DNA from: an uncultured Oscillospiraceae bacterium
GTDB taxonomy: Bacteria > Bacillota > Clostridia > Oscillospirales > Ruminococcaceae
Assembly: GCA_934481385.1 (NCBI GenBank)
Contig: CAKSPD010000003.1
Span: forward strand, 89,443 to 153,442
Direction of reading: 5' to 3'
DNA: 64,000 nt
The translations under genes were made by a program, and so were the position numbers. Shown in pieces: positions 1 through 7,841 of this stretch; position 1 is the stretch's first letter; each line of letters opens with the position of its first letter. The notes under the pieces are model-generated. The model was not told the DNA's origin and did no database searches. It saw nothing but the letters and a program-made list of their open reading frames with translations.

Positions 1-35
1 AATATAATCGTTTCAAATTCATAAGCTTTTTATAT

Positions 36-72
36 AATTCCTCTCTGTTTAATTCAGAGGGGAATTTTTTTT
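36..72 (+). terminator. intrinsic terminator of a gene left of the window
   Basis: A 12-bp inverted repeat (36-47 with 55-66, one G-T pair) is followed by a run of T at 65-72. It would end a plus-strand gene lying before the window start and insulate the operon that follows. Confidence 0.8.
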
Positions 73-99
73 GTTAAATATAGAAAATTTATTTAATTC

Positions 100-153
100 T
101 GCAAAGTTTGCTTGACAAATTCTGCAAAGTCTGCTATACTAAAATTGCAAAGT
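100..153 (+). promoter_or_regulatory. three direct repeats TGCAAAGT, period 23 bp (candidate operator)
   Basis: TGCAAAGT occurs at 100-107, 123-130 and 146-153, exactly 23 bp apart. The copies lie just upstream of the -35 box, inside the spacer and just after the -10 box. I infer a binding site for the XRE protein encoded immediately downstream. A protein bound here would cover the whole core promoter, which suggests autorepression. Confidence 0.6.
112..140 (+). promoter_or_regulatory. sigma-A promoter of the XRE/ABC operon
   Basis: TTGACA at 112-117 and TATACT at 135-140 are separated by 17 nt. The start codon lies about 40 nt further on, behind AAGGAG at 168-173. Confidence 0.85.
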
Positions 154-183
154 TAACTTGGCATTTTAAGGAGCTGATTCTTT

Positions 184-402
184 TTGAAAACTAAAATAAG
201 AGAACTCCGTAAACAGCGAAAATTATCACAGGAGGAGCTTGCTGTTGCAGTTGGTACTACACGTCAGACCATTACTTCAATTGAAGTCGGAAAATATACC
301 GCATCTCTTGTTCTTGCCTATAAGATTTCACATTATTTCGGACTTTCTATTGAAGAAGTTTTTGATTTTTCAGATGTATATAATTCGGAGGACGATTTTT
401 GA
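184..402 (+). CDS. small XRE-family transcriptional regulator
   Basis: A 72-residue, single-domain helix-turn-helix protein. Residues 2-60 form a Cro/C1-type HTH ([17 protein letters not shown] is the recognition region), with an acidic tail. Stand-alone proteins of this size commonly regulate the adjacent transporter genes. The start is TTG at 184, with AAGGAG ten nt upstream and no better ATG. It is first in an operon with a two-helix membrane protein and an ABC exporter, and its stop overlaps the region of the next start. The repeated TGCAAAGT motif over its promoter is the obvious candidate operator. The ligand or signal cannot be told from sequence. Confidence 0.85.
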   Translation: MKTKIRELRKQRKLSQEELAVAVGTTRQTITSIEVGKYTASLVLAYKISHYFGLSIEEVFDFSDVYNSEDDF

Positions 403-404
403 TT

Positions 405-875
405 ATGAATGTTTATCGAAACAAGCTAAAAATCAGAATAGCTTATTCTGCTGTTCTTGTTGCAGTTCTTTTGACAGTAATGTTTCTTTCAAATATGGGG
501 TATATCGGAAATCCTGCTGTTGAAAAGGATTTTTTCAAAGGCTTTATAAACGGTCTTTGCTTTTCTGCTGTGTTTATGTCGGTTTTCAGCATTGTAAGAT
601 ATGTTATGATGCTAAAGGATAAGAAAAAACTTAAAGAGCAGTATATAAAGGAAAATGATGAACTTAAAAAGAAAATCGTTTCCGATGCAGGTACAAATGA
701 ATATTACTTTATTGTAACAGGTCTTGGTGCAGGTACGATTATAGGAGGTTATCTCAATATTTATGTATTCTGGTCGTTTTATATTGCACTTTTTTATTGC
801 TGCATTGTAAGAGAAATTTTATGTTTCTGGTATAAAAGAAAATATAAAAGCGATGAATCGGATTATGAAGAATAA
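405..875 (+). CDS. small integral membrane protein of unknown function
   Basis: A 156-residue protein with hydrophobic segments near residues 13-32, 45-66, 100-120 and 122-140. A lysine/glutamate-rich helical stretch (about 70-95) lies between the second and third segments. It resembles the small membrane proteins often encoded between an XRE regulator and an ABC exporter in Firmicutes, but I assign no family. ATG 405 is preferred to TTG 399 because GGAGG at 388-392 is better spaced; TTG remains possible. Context suggests a role with the ABC transporter that follows. Confidence 0.7.
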   Translation: MNVYRNKLKIRIAYSAVLVAVLLTVMFLSNMGYIGNPAVEKDFFKGFINGLCFSAVFMSVFSIVRYVMMLKDKKKLKEQYIKENDELKKKIVSDAGTNEYYFIVTGLGAGTIIGGYLNIYVFWSFYIALFYCCIVREILCFWYKRKYKSDESDYEE

Positions 876-901
876 TTCTGTATGAAAGGAGTTTCTGAAA
901 A

Positions 902-1642
902 ATGAACAATATTCTTGAAGTAAACGGACTTACCAAACAATATTCAACCGTTCTTGCTGTCGATAACATAAGTTTCAGCATAAGGGAGGGCGAAATCTTT
1001 GCTCTTATAGGTTCAAACGGTGCAGGAAAAACAACTACTATAAGAATGATTTCAACCCTTATAAAGCCTACATCAGGAGATGCAGTCGTCAATGGATTCA
1101 GTGTTGTAAAACAGCCTGAAAAAGTAAGAGAATGTATTACATATCTTCCTGATGAAGCAGGTGCTTATAAAAATATGAAAGGTATTGCATATCTTAAATT
1201 TATGGCAGGACTTTTTACTGATGATTCTGCAAAAATAAAAGAATATGTTAACAGAGCTGTCGGGATATGCGGTCTTAAAGAACGTCTTAATGATAAAATC
1301 GGAACATACAGCAGAGGTATGATTAGAAAACTTCTTCTTGCCCGTGCTGTTATGAACAAACCGAAACTTGCTATTCTTGATGAACCTACAAGCGGTCTTG
1401 ATGTTCTAAATGCTATGGAAATACGCCGTATGATTAAGAAACTTGCTAAAGAGGACGGAACATCTTTTCTGCTTTCTTCACACAATATGCTCGAAATTGA
1501 ATTTGTTTCTGATTATGTCGGAATAGTTGCAAAAGGTCATCTTATGACAGAGGGAGCTGTTCCTGAACTTAAAGAACGTTACGGAACTTCAAATCTTGAA
1601 GAAGTCTTTGAAAGGGTGGTGCTTAACAATGAAATTCTTTAA
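902..1642 (+). CDS. ABC transporter ATP-binding protein (NatA/CcmA type exporter)
   Basis: A 246-residue nucleotide-binding subunit. The Walker A motif GSNGAGKT lies near residues 38-45, Walker B LAILDEP near 157-163, and the switch histidine is in SSHNMLEIE. The signature motif is degenerate: YSRGM replaces LSGGQ, as in many DrrA/NatA-like exporters. It would drive the permease encoded next, whose ATG lies 14 nt inside this gene's 3' end, indicating translational coupling. The substrate is not inferable; drug, sodium or peptide export are typical for the class. Confidence 0.9.
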   Translation: MNNILEVNGLTKQYSTVLAVDNISFSIREGEIFALIGSNGAGKTTTIRMISTLIKPTSGDAVVNGFSVVKQPEKVRECITYLPDEAGAYKNMKGIAYLKFMAGLFTDDSAKIKEYVNRAVGICGLKERLNDKIGTYSRGMIRKLLLARAVMNKPKLAILDEPTSGLDVLNAMEIRRMIKKLAKEDGTSFLLSSHNMLEIEFVSDYVGIVAKGHLMTEGAVPELKERYGTSNLEEVFERVVLNNEIL

Positions 1643-2960
1643 TCTTCTTAAAAAGGAACTTATGGAACTTTTAAATAAGCAGATGATTCTTGGAATAGTT
1701 ATAATGCTTGTTCTCTTTTCGATAGTAGGTCAGGTTATGCACTCATCTATTGATGAGATTTCTAAAAATCAGTATAAAATAAATGTTATGGACTGCGATG
1801 ATACAGATTTTACTGAAAGCATATTTGATGATATGAAATCTATGAACGCTGATATAAAAATGATTGGCAAAGAATTTTCAGGAAAAGAATTTCAGGATAT
1901 TATGAAAGAAAATGATATTGAAAGTCTTGTTGTTATTCCTGAAGGATTTACAAAAGATTTGCTCGAAAATAAAAATCTTTCAGCTCTCACTTCCGTATCA
2001 GTTATGAAATCTGCATCATCAGTAGCTATGGTTTCATCTGATAACAGCAGTGCATTATCTCTTTTGCAGTCTGTTATTTCTGATAAGCTTATGAAAAACG
2101 GTGGATTTTCTGAACAGGATATAGCCCTTGTTCAGCAGTCTTTCAAAGTAAGTGAAATTACTGTTGTTTCTGACAAATCTGCTGAAATAAGCATGAGTAC
2201 CATTATACAGAATATATCTGTTCAGAATATGATTATTCCGATTATAGTATTTGTTCTTGTAATGTATACTTCTCAAATGATTATCGGTGCAATTTCAACT
2301 GAAAAAATAGACAAAACACTTGAAACACTTTTATCTGCACCTGTATCAAGAAGTGCTGTTCTTGGTTCAAAAATGCTTGCAGCCGCAATAGTGGCACTTA
2401 TAAATGCCTTATCGTTTATGATTGGCTATTATGTTTTAGTGGGCGGTGCTATGACATCAGCTATGCCACTTGATACAGTATCAAGTGCTGTATCTGATAC
2501 AATTCATTACAGCAATGCTATGAATCAGCTCGGACTTCATCTTGAAATTACTGATTATCTTCTTGTGGGTATTCAGACATTCCTTACAATTATGATTTCA
2601 CTTTCTGTATCAATTATACTTGGTGCTATGGCAAATGATGCAAAATCAGCTCAGAATCTTGTTATGCCTGTTATGATGTGTGCAATGATTCCTTATATTA
2701 TTTCTATGGTATCTGATATAAATACACTTCCGACCGTAATTAAAACTCTCGTATATGCTATTCCGTTTACACATACATTTACCGCAATGAATAATCTGAT
2801 GTTCGGAAATGATAAAATATTTGTATTCGGTATAATTTATCAGGCTGTTGTATTTGCTGTATGTATGTTCTTTGCAATAAGGATTTTCAATTCTGATAAG
2901 ATTTTTACATCATCTTTAAATCTTGGTCAGAAATCAAAGCTCAGAAAGAAAGCAAAATAA
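1629..2960 (+). CDS. ABC-2 type transporter permease
   Basis: A 443-residue permease with the ABC-2 layout. One membrane helix (about residues 19-40) is followed by a large extracytoplasmic domain (about 45-195) and then five or six helices from residue 200 to 425. The motif TEKIDKTLETLLSAPVSR after the second helix is characteristic of NatB/YhgE-like exporters. ATG 1629 (MKFFNLL) is chosen over an in-frame ATG at 1596 because it follows AAAGGGTGG and gives the usual small overlap with the ATPase gene. The partner ATPase is immediately upstream, and a terminator follows. Confidence 0.88.
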   Translation: MKFFNLLKKELMELLNKQMILGIVIMLVLFSIVGQVMHSSIDEISKNQYKINVMDCDDTDFTESIFDDMKSMNADIKMIGKEFSGKEFQDIMKENDIESLVVIPEGFTKDLLENKNLSALTSVSVMKSASSVAMVSSDNSSALSLLQSVISDKLMKNGGFSEQDIALVQQSFKVSEITVVSDKSAEISMSTIIQNISVQNMIIPIIVFVLVMYTSQMIIGAISTEKIDKTLETLLSAPVSRSAVLGSKMLAAAIVALINALSFMIGYYVLVGGAMTSAMPLDTVSSAVSDTIHYSNAMNQLGLHLEITDYLLVGIQTFLTIMISLSVSIILGAMANDAKSAQNLVMPVMMCAMIPYIISMVSDINTLPTVIKTLVYAIPFTHTFTAMNNLMFGNDKIFVFGIIYQAVVFAVCMFFAIRIFNSDKIFTSSLNLGQKSKLRKKAK

Positions 2961-2967
2961 TAACGGG

Positions 2968-3000
2968 GGCGGACAATTAAAAAGTCCGCCTGATTTTTTT
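2968..3000 (+). terminator. intrinsic terminator of the XRE/ABC operon
   Basis: The stem GGCGGAC (2968-2974) / GTCCGCC (2984-2990) is followed by a T run at 2994-3000, eight nt after the permease stop codon. Confidence 0.9.
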
Positions 3001-3122
3001 GTATATATTGTCGCACAGAATATATATTTATATTGTCTATTGTAACGAATTTTTATTTTCATTGAAACAGAAACAAGTTTTGAAATCACTATAAAAATAG
3101 TGTTAATTATTTTCAAAACCTA

Positions 3123-3151
3123 TTGACATTTAGATAATATTAGTGTATTAT
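3123..3151 (+). promoter_or_regulatory. sigma-A promoter of transport unit 1
   Basis: TTGACA 3123-3128, 17-nt spacer, TATTAT 3146-3151. It leaves an untranslated leader of about 90 nt before the GGGGGT ribosome site at 3235-3240. Confidence 0.8.
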
Positions 3152-3246
3152 TGAAAGTAGTACATTAAGGCTTTTCAAAAAAATTTTTTTGGAAGATTTC
3201 ATCTTTTACCGAACTGAAAATCACTTAATATAAAGGGGGTATTTTT

Positions 3247-4134
3247 ATGAAAAAAAGAAGTAAATCACAGTGTGGCAGACGTGGTGAGAAAATTTTCAGC
3301 AATATCTGTGTAGCTCCAAGTCTTTTGGGAGTTCTGTTTTTCTTTTTTGTACCTTTCTGCATAGTAATCTACTATTCACTGATAAATAATCCGAATATGA
3401 GAGAATTTGTGGGACTTGATAACTTTATTCAGACTGTAAAAAATCCTGCATTTCAGACGGCTGTTAAAAATACAGTAACCTTTTCAGTAATAGCAGTTCC
3501 CTTATCATTGATATTATCGCTTGGTCTTGCATTGCTTCTGGATTCAAAAATTGCAGGAAAAAGTATATTCAGGACGTTTTTCCTCTGTCCGCTTATGGTT
3601 CCTACTGCATCAGTTGTGCTTGTATGGCAGGTAATATTCCATAATTACGGCACAGCAAATCAGTTTCTTGCAAATTTCGGAATAGAAAGCATAGACTGGC
3701 TTAAATCTCCATACAGTCCTGTTGTAATAGTACTGATGTTTCTATGGAAAAATCTCGGATACAATATGATTTTATTTATGTCGGGACTTAGTTCAATTCC
3801 AAAGGATATAATTGAAGTTGCAGAGCTTGAAGGTGCAGGAAGATTTTATAAGTTTATACATATAAAATTAAGATACCTTTCACCTACAATATTTTTTGTG
3901 CTTATACTGTCGCTTATAAATTCATTTAAAATATTCAGGGAAGTATATCTGCTTACAGGTGATTATCCTTATGGAAAAATGTATCTCTTACAGCATTTTA
4001 TGAACAATACATTCAACTCGTTTGACTATCAGAAACTATCATCGGCAGCTATACTGCTTTCGCTTGTTATGATTGTTATTATCGGTATTCTGTTTGCAGT
4101 TGAAAATCACTTCGGAAAGGACGTTGAAGAATGA
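3247..4134 (+). CDS. carbohydrate ABC transporter permease, MalF/UgpA type
   Basis: A 295-residue inner-membrane permease with about six helices. The cytoplasmic EAA-like loop (EVAELEGAGRFYKF, near residues 195-208) contacts the ATPase in binding-protein-dependent importers. The leucine-proline pair that usually closes the loop is altered to LRYLSP. It is the first gene of a five-gene unit. Its stop overlaps the next permease start as ATGA, as expected for a heterodimeric pair. No ATPase lies in the cluster, so a shared MsmX/UgpC-type ATPase encoded elsewhere is presumed. Confidence 0.88.
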   Translation: MKKRSKSQCGRRGEKIFSNICVAPSLLGVLFFFFVPFCIVIYYSLINNPNMREFVGLDNFIQTVKNPAFQTAVKNTVTFSVIAVPLSLILSLGLALLLDSKIAGKSIFRTFFLCPLMVPTASVVLVWQVIFHNYGTANQFLANFGIESIDWLKSPYSPVVIVLMFLWKNLGYNMILFMSGLSSIPKDIIEVAELEGAGRFYKFIHIKLRYLSPTIFFVLILSLINSFKIFREVYLLTGDYPYGKMYLLQHFMNNTFNSFDYQKLSSAAILLSLVMIVIIGILFAVENHFGKDVEE

Positions 4135-5027
4135 ATATCAGGAAAAAACGAAAGGATTTTCTGTTTAAAGTTCTTTTGACCGTCTTTACAGGACTTATTG
4201 CCGTTGTATTTCTTATGCCTACTGTTCTGACGATTACAAATTCATTTATGACATCTTCTGAAATATCTGCAAACTATGGTATTATGTTCAATAATATTTC
4301 ATCAGATAAAAAGGTATATATATCTGAATTTCTTAATCTTAAATTTATTCCTGACAAGGTATCATTCAGCCAGTATTTTGCAGTATTGTTCAAGAGTCCG
4401 GAATATCTGCTTAAATTCTGGAATTCTGTAATACTTGTTGTGCCGATAACATTCTTTCAGGTTGTCGTTGCACTTTTTGCATCATATGGATTTTCAAGAT
4501 ATAACGGAAAAATAAAGCAGATTATATTCTTTTCGTATATAATATTAATGCTTATGCCGTATCAGGTAACACTTGTTCCGAATTTTCTTGTAGCTGATAA
4601 ACTGGGTATTCTCAATACAAGATGGGCAATAATACTTCCGGGAATTTTTTCACCGTTCAGTGTATTTCTGCTGACTAAGGTAATGAGAAGAATACCAACA
4701 TCATATATAGAGGCTGCAAAGCTTGACGGTGCTAATGAATGGCAGATTTTCAGGCATATATGCCTTCCGCTTTGCAAGAGTGCAGTATTTTCAGTAACGC
4801 TCCTTGTATTTATTGATTACTGGAATATGGTTGAACAGCCTCTTATACTTCTTAAAGATAAGGATATGCACCCTCTTTCAGTATTTTTATCTGAAATAAA
4901 TACAGGTGATGTAGGGCTTGCCTTTGCAGTAGCAGTTATATATATGGTTCCTACGCTTCTTATGTTCCTTTACGGTGAGGATTATCTCGTTGAAGGCATA
5001 ACGTATTCAGGCGGAATCAAAGGCTGA
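4131..5027 (+). CDS. carbohydrate ABC transporter permease, MalG/UgpE type
   Basis: A 298-residue permease with six predicted helices. It has a canonical EAA loop, EAAKLDGANEWQIFRHICLP, near residues 187-206. It pairs with the preceding MalF-type subunit, whose stop codon it overlaps by four nt. An extra extracytoplasmic stretch (about residues 42-80) sits between helix 1 and helix 2. The substrate is unknown; oligosaccharide is the usual cargo of this permease class. Confidence 0.9.
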   Translation: MNIRKKRKDFLFKVLLTVFTGLIAVVFLMPTVLTITNSFMTSSEISANYGIMFNNISSDKKVYISEFLNLKFIPDKVSFSQYFAVLFKSPEYLLKFWNSVILVVPITFFQVVVALFASYGFSRYNGKIKQIIFFSYIILMLMPYQVTLVPNFLVADKLGILNTRWAIILPGIFSPFSVFLLTKVMRRIPTSYIEAAKLDGANEWQIFRHICLPLCKSAVFSVTLLVFIDYWNMVEQPLILLKDKDMHPLSVFLSEINTGDVGLAFAVAVIYMVPTLLMFLYGEDYLVEGITYSGGIKG

Positions 5028-5051
5028 TATTTCAGAAAGGAAATGATAGAT

Positions 5052-6752
5052 ATGAACGAAAATAAAAAACCAATGAATCCTGAAAAAAGAAAGGATATTA
5101 TAAAAAATATTCTCATAGTATTTTTAATAGTTCTTCTTATACTTACATTTTTTTCAAATACTATTATGAATCATTCACTCCCTGAAATAGCATCAGAAAG
5201 CAGTGTTTCAGGCAGTCTTACTGAAAAACTCAATGCAAGCGGTACTGTTGAATCAAATCAGTCATATGAAGTAAAGCCGAAAACAAATGTTACAATAGAT
5301 GCAATAAAAGTAAAAACAGGTCAGGAAGTAAAAAAAGGTGATGTTCTCTTTACTGTAAACAGTGAAGAAAATACTGAACTTAAAGAGGCTCAGACACTTC
5401 TTAAATCCCTTGAACTTGAATATCAGAAAATGCTCCTTAAACTCCCTAAGAGTTATGCATCTGAAAATCAGGCTATTAAAAACGCTCAGGAAGATTTGAA
5501 TGACTTGATTGCAAAACGTGATGAGGCTGTATCAAATCAGGCTGAAAATGATTCAAAGAAAAGTGAATACAATCAGGCAAAATCAGAACTTTCAGGCATA
5601 ACCTCCGAACTTTCAGATATTCAGCTTTATATAACATCTCTTAATACTGATGATATATATTCAATAGGCAGTCAGTATACAGGGGATATAATCGGATATT
5701 ATGAGGAATACACAAAGGCTCAGTCAGAACTTCAGAAAGCTGAATCAGATTTGCAGTCATTTATGACGAATCCTGATGTTTCAGAGGATATTATAAATTC
5801 ACTTCAGGATAAAGTAAATCAGTGTTCTGAATATTTAAGTCAGTGTGAGAATTCATACAAATCACAGAAATCTGCTCTCAGAAATACGCTTAATGACAGA
5901 TTATCTTATCTTAATGGTGAATCTGACAGGCTCAACGGCATAATAAATGATTATGAGTCAAATCTTTCCTCAGATGATATGGTTACTGTTGATTCTTTAA
6001 ATGAACAGATTACCGCAAAACAGCGTGAACTTGAAACACTTGTGATTGCTCTTGAAGATGCCAAAAATCAGGATAAACTTGACAGTCAGACAAATGATAT
6101 TGATGTAAAGGCTAAACATGAAGAAATTGAAGCTCAGAAACTTACTGTTGAAAAATTAAAGAAAAACGACAGCGAAAAAGAAATAAAAACTGATTATGCC
6201 GGAACTGTAAGCCAGATAAATGTAAAGATAGGCGATTCAGTTCTTCCTGATGAACCTGTTGCTGTTATAGATATGTCTGATGAAGGATATACTATGACTG
6301 TAAGTGTTGAAGCAGAAAAAACAAAGAAGATTAAGGCAGGAATTTCTGCTGATGTTCTCAATGACTGGAGCAATTCCATTAAAGCTGACCTCGTTGAAAT
6401 TAAAAATGATAATCAGAATAAAAAGAACAGAATCCTTAAATTCAAAATAAGCGGTGATGTAAATTCAGGTGATGCACTTTCTGTATCAATTCCATGCAGT
6501 ACAGGAAGATATGATACAATAATTCCGAAAAGTGCTTTGAATGAGGATTCAAACGGAAAATTTGTGCTTGTTGTAACTTCAAAAAGCTCACCTCTCGGAA
6601 ACAGATATTTTGCACAGCGTGTTGATGTTGAAGTGCTTGCATCTGATGAAGTTTCCTGTGCCGTTCAGGGTTCGCTGAATATGGGAGATTATGTTATTAC
6701 TACTTCAAGCAAGCCTGTAAAAGACGGTGACCAGGTAAAAATGAAGGATTAA
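5052..6752 (+). CDS. HlyD/MacA-like periplasmic adaptor (membrane fusion) protein
   Basis: A 566-residue protein. A short cytoplasmic N-terminus is followed by one membrane helix (about 19-36), a biotinyl-lipoyl-like half (SYEVKPKTNVTIDAIKV, about 70-90), a long coiled-coil hairpin (about 110-365), the second lipoyl half (AGTVSQINVKIGDSV) and beta domains to the C-terminus. This architecture normally bridges an exporter such as MacB, so its place behind two importer permeases is odd. The ATG at 5043 lies only two nt from AAAGG (5036-5040). ATG 5052 is 11 nt away and is preferred. The next gene is MacB-like, which supports a functional pair. Confidence 0.82.
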   Translation: MNENKKPMNPEKRKDIIKNILIVFLIVLLILTFFSNTIMNHSLPEIASESSVSGSLTEKLNASGTVESNQSYEVKPKTNVTIDAIKVKTGQEVKKGDVLFTVNSEENTELKEAQTLLKSLELEYQKMLLKLPKSYASENQAIKNAQEDLNDLIAKRDEAVSNQAENDSKKSEYNQAKSELSGITSELSDIQLYITSLNTDDIYSIGSQYTGDIIGYYEEYTKAQSELQKAESDLQSFMTNPDVSEDIINSLQDKVNQCSEYLSQCENSYKSQKSALRNTLNDRLSYLNGESDRLNGIINDYESNLSSDDMVTVDSLNEQITAKQRELETLVIALEDAKNQDKLDSQTNDIDVKAKHEEIEAQKLTVEKLKKNDSEKEIKTDYAGTVSQINVKIGDSVLPDEPVAVIDMSDEGYTMTVSVEAEKTKKIKAGISADVLNDWSNSIKADLVEIKNDNQNKKNRILKFKISGDVNSGDALSVSIPCSTGRYDTIIPKSALNEDSNGKFVLVVTSKSSPLGNRYFAQRVDVEVLASDEVSCAVQGSLNMGDYVITTSSKPVKDGDQVKMKD

Positions 6753-6763
6753 GGTGATTATCA

Positions 6764-7819
6764 ATGAAAATCAAATCACTTAAATTCAGAATAATTCTGT
6801 CGGCAGTCAATATTCTGTGTGTTGTGGGAGCTTTGATAGTAAGCAGTATATCAGATAATTATGTAAATTCACTTACTTCCCAGAAAGGTGCGGAATTATG
6901 GCAGAATAACAGTGATACAGAATATTCACAGATAAGCTGTTTTTTTGCTGATGATTCCGGTGCTGATACAAATAATATAAACGGTCTGAGAAGTGCAATA
7001 AAAAGTGGTTTGACAAGTGCATCTGTCAAGGAAGAAGAAAATAAAAGAATGTGGATTGATACCTATACTTCTTCTATGGGAAAAATGGAGGTATCAGGAA
7101 CTAAAAGAGGTTCAGCTAAAACTGAAATAACAGCAGTTACAGGTGACTTTTTTCTGATACATGATTTCAATTTTGTGGACGGCTCTTATTTCAGAGATGA
7201 TGATATTGATGAAAACGGAATTGTTATTGACCGTATGCTTGCATGGCAGATTTTCGGTTCTGATGAAATAAAGGGAATGACAGCCGAAATCAGCGGAAAA
7301 GAATTTTATGTTGCCGGAATTGTTGATATTCCGCAGTCAGATGCGGAAAAAAAGACTTATGGAAATTTTCCGAGAGCGTATATTTCTTACAGTTCTGCTA
7401 AAGAACTTGTTTCAGAAAAAGGCGAAAATCCTGCTGTTCAGTCATATGAGGCAGTAATTCCTAACCCTGTAAAAAGCTTTGCATATAATACTGTCAGCGA
7501 ATTTATTGAAAAGCAGTATCCGAATACAGCCGTTACTGTTGAAAATTCAGGAAGATTTTCGCTTTCATCAGATTTTAAAAGGCTTAAAAATCTCAGCAAA
7601 TCTGTTATAATCAAAAATTCTGTAAGTTATCCATGGTGGGAAAATTCTGCAAGATATGCAGAAATGAAAGCATCATTGTATCTGTTCCGCATTCTTGTTC
7701 TTCTTGTCATACCGTTCCTGACTCTGGTTTTAATTCTGATAAAATTTATCAGATATATGATTTCTAAAAAACCGCTGGAAAGACTTGTACAGAAAATTAA
7801 AAACAAAATTCCATACTGA
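6764..7819 (+). CDS. MacB-periplasmic-core-like membrane protein, FtsX halves missing
   Basis: A 351-residue protein. An N-terminal membrane helix (about 10-28) is followed by an extracytoplasmic domain resembling the MacB periplasmic core (DGSYFRDDDID, DRMLAWQIFG, FYVAGIVDIPQSDAE) and one C-terminal helix (about 305-330). A complete MacB/FtsX permease has four helices. Here the last segment ends after one, with no FtsX transport domain. It directly follows the adaptor gene (11-nt gap), so a two-protein envelope assembly is plausible. Whether it transports anything is unknown. The family call rests on motif resemblance only. Confidence 0.6.
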   Translation: MKIKSLKFRIILSAVNILCVVGALIVSSISDNYVNSLTSQKGAELWQNNSDTEYSQISCFFADDSGADTNNINGLRSAIKSGLTSASVKEEENKRMWIDTYTSSMGKMEVSGTKRGSAKTEITAVTGDFFLIHDFNFVDGSYFRDDDIDENGIVIDRMLAWQIFGSDEIKGMTAEISGKEFYVAGIVDIPQSDAEKKTYGNFPRAYISYSSAKELVSEKGENPAVQSYEAVIPNPVKSFAYNTVSEFIEKQYPNTAVTVENSGRFSLSSDFKRLKNLSKSVIIKNSVSYPWWENSARYAEMKASLYLFRILVLLVIPFLTLVLILIKFIRYMISKKPLERLVQKIKNKIPY

Positions 7820-7841
7820 ACTATAAGGAGGATTTATATTT

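Noticed and set aside
399..404. TTG 399 as start of the second gene
   Set aside because: ATG 405 is better spaced from GGAGG, though TTG cannot be excluded.
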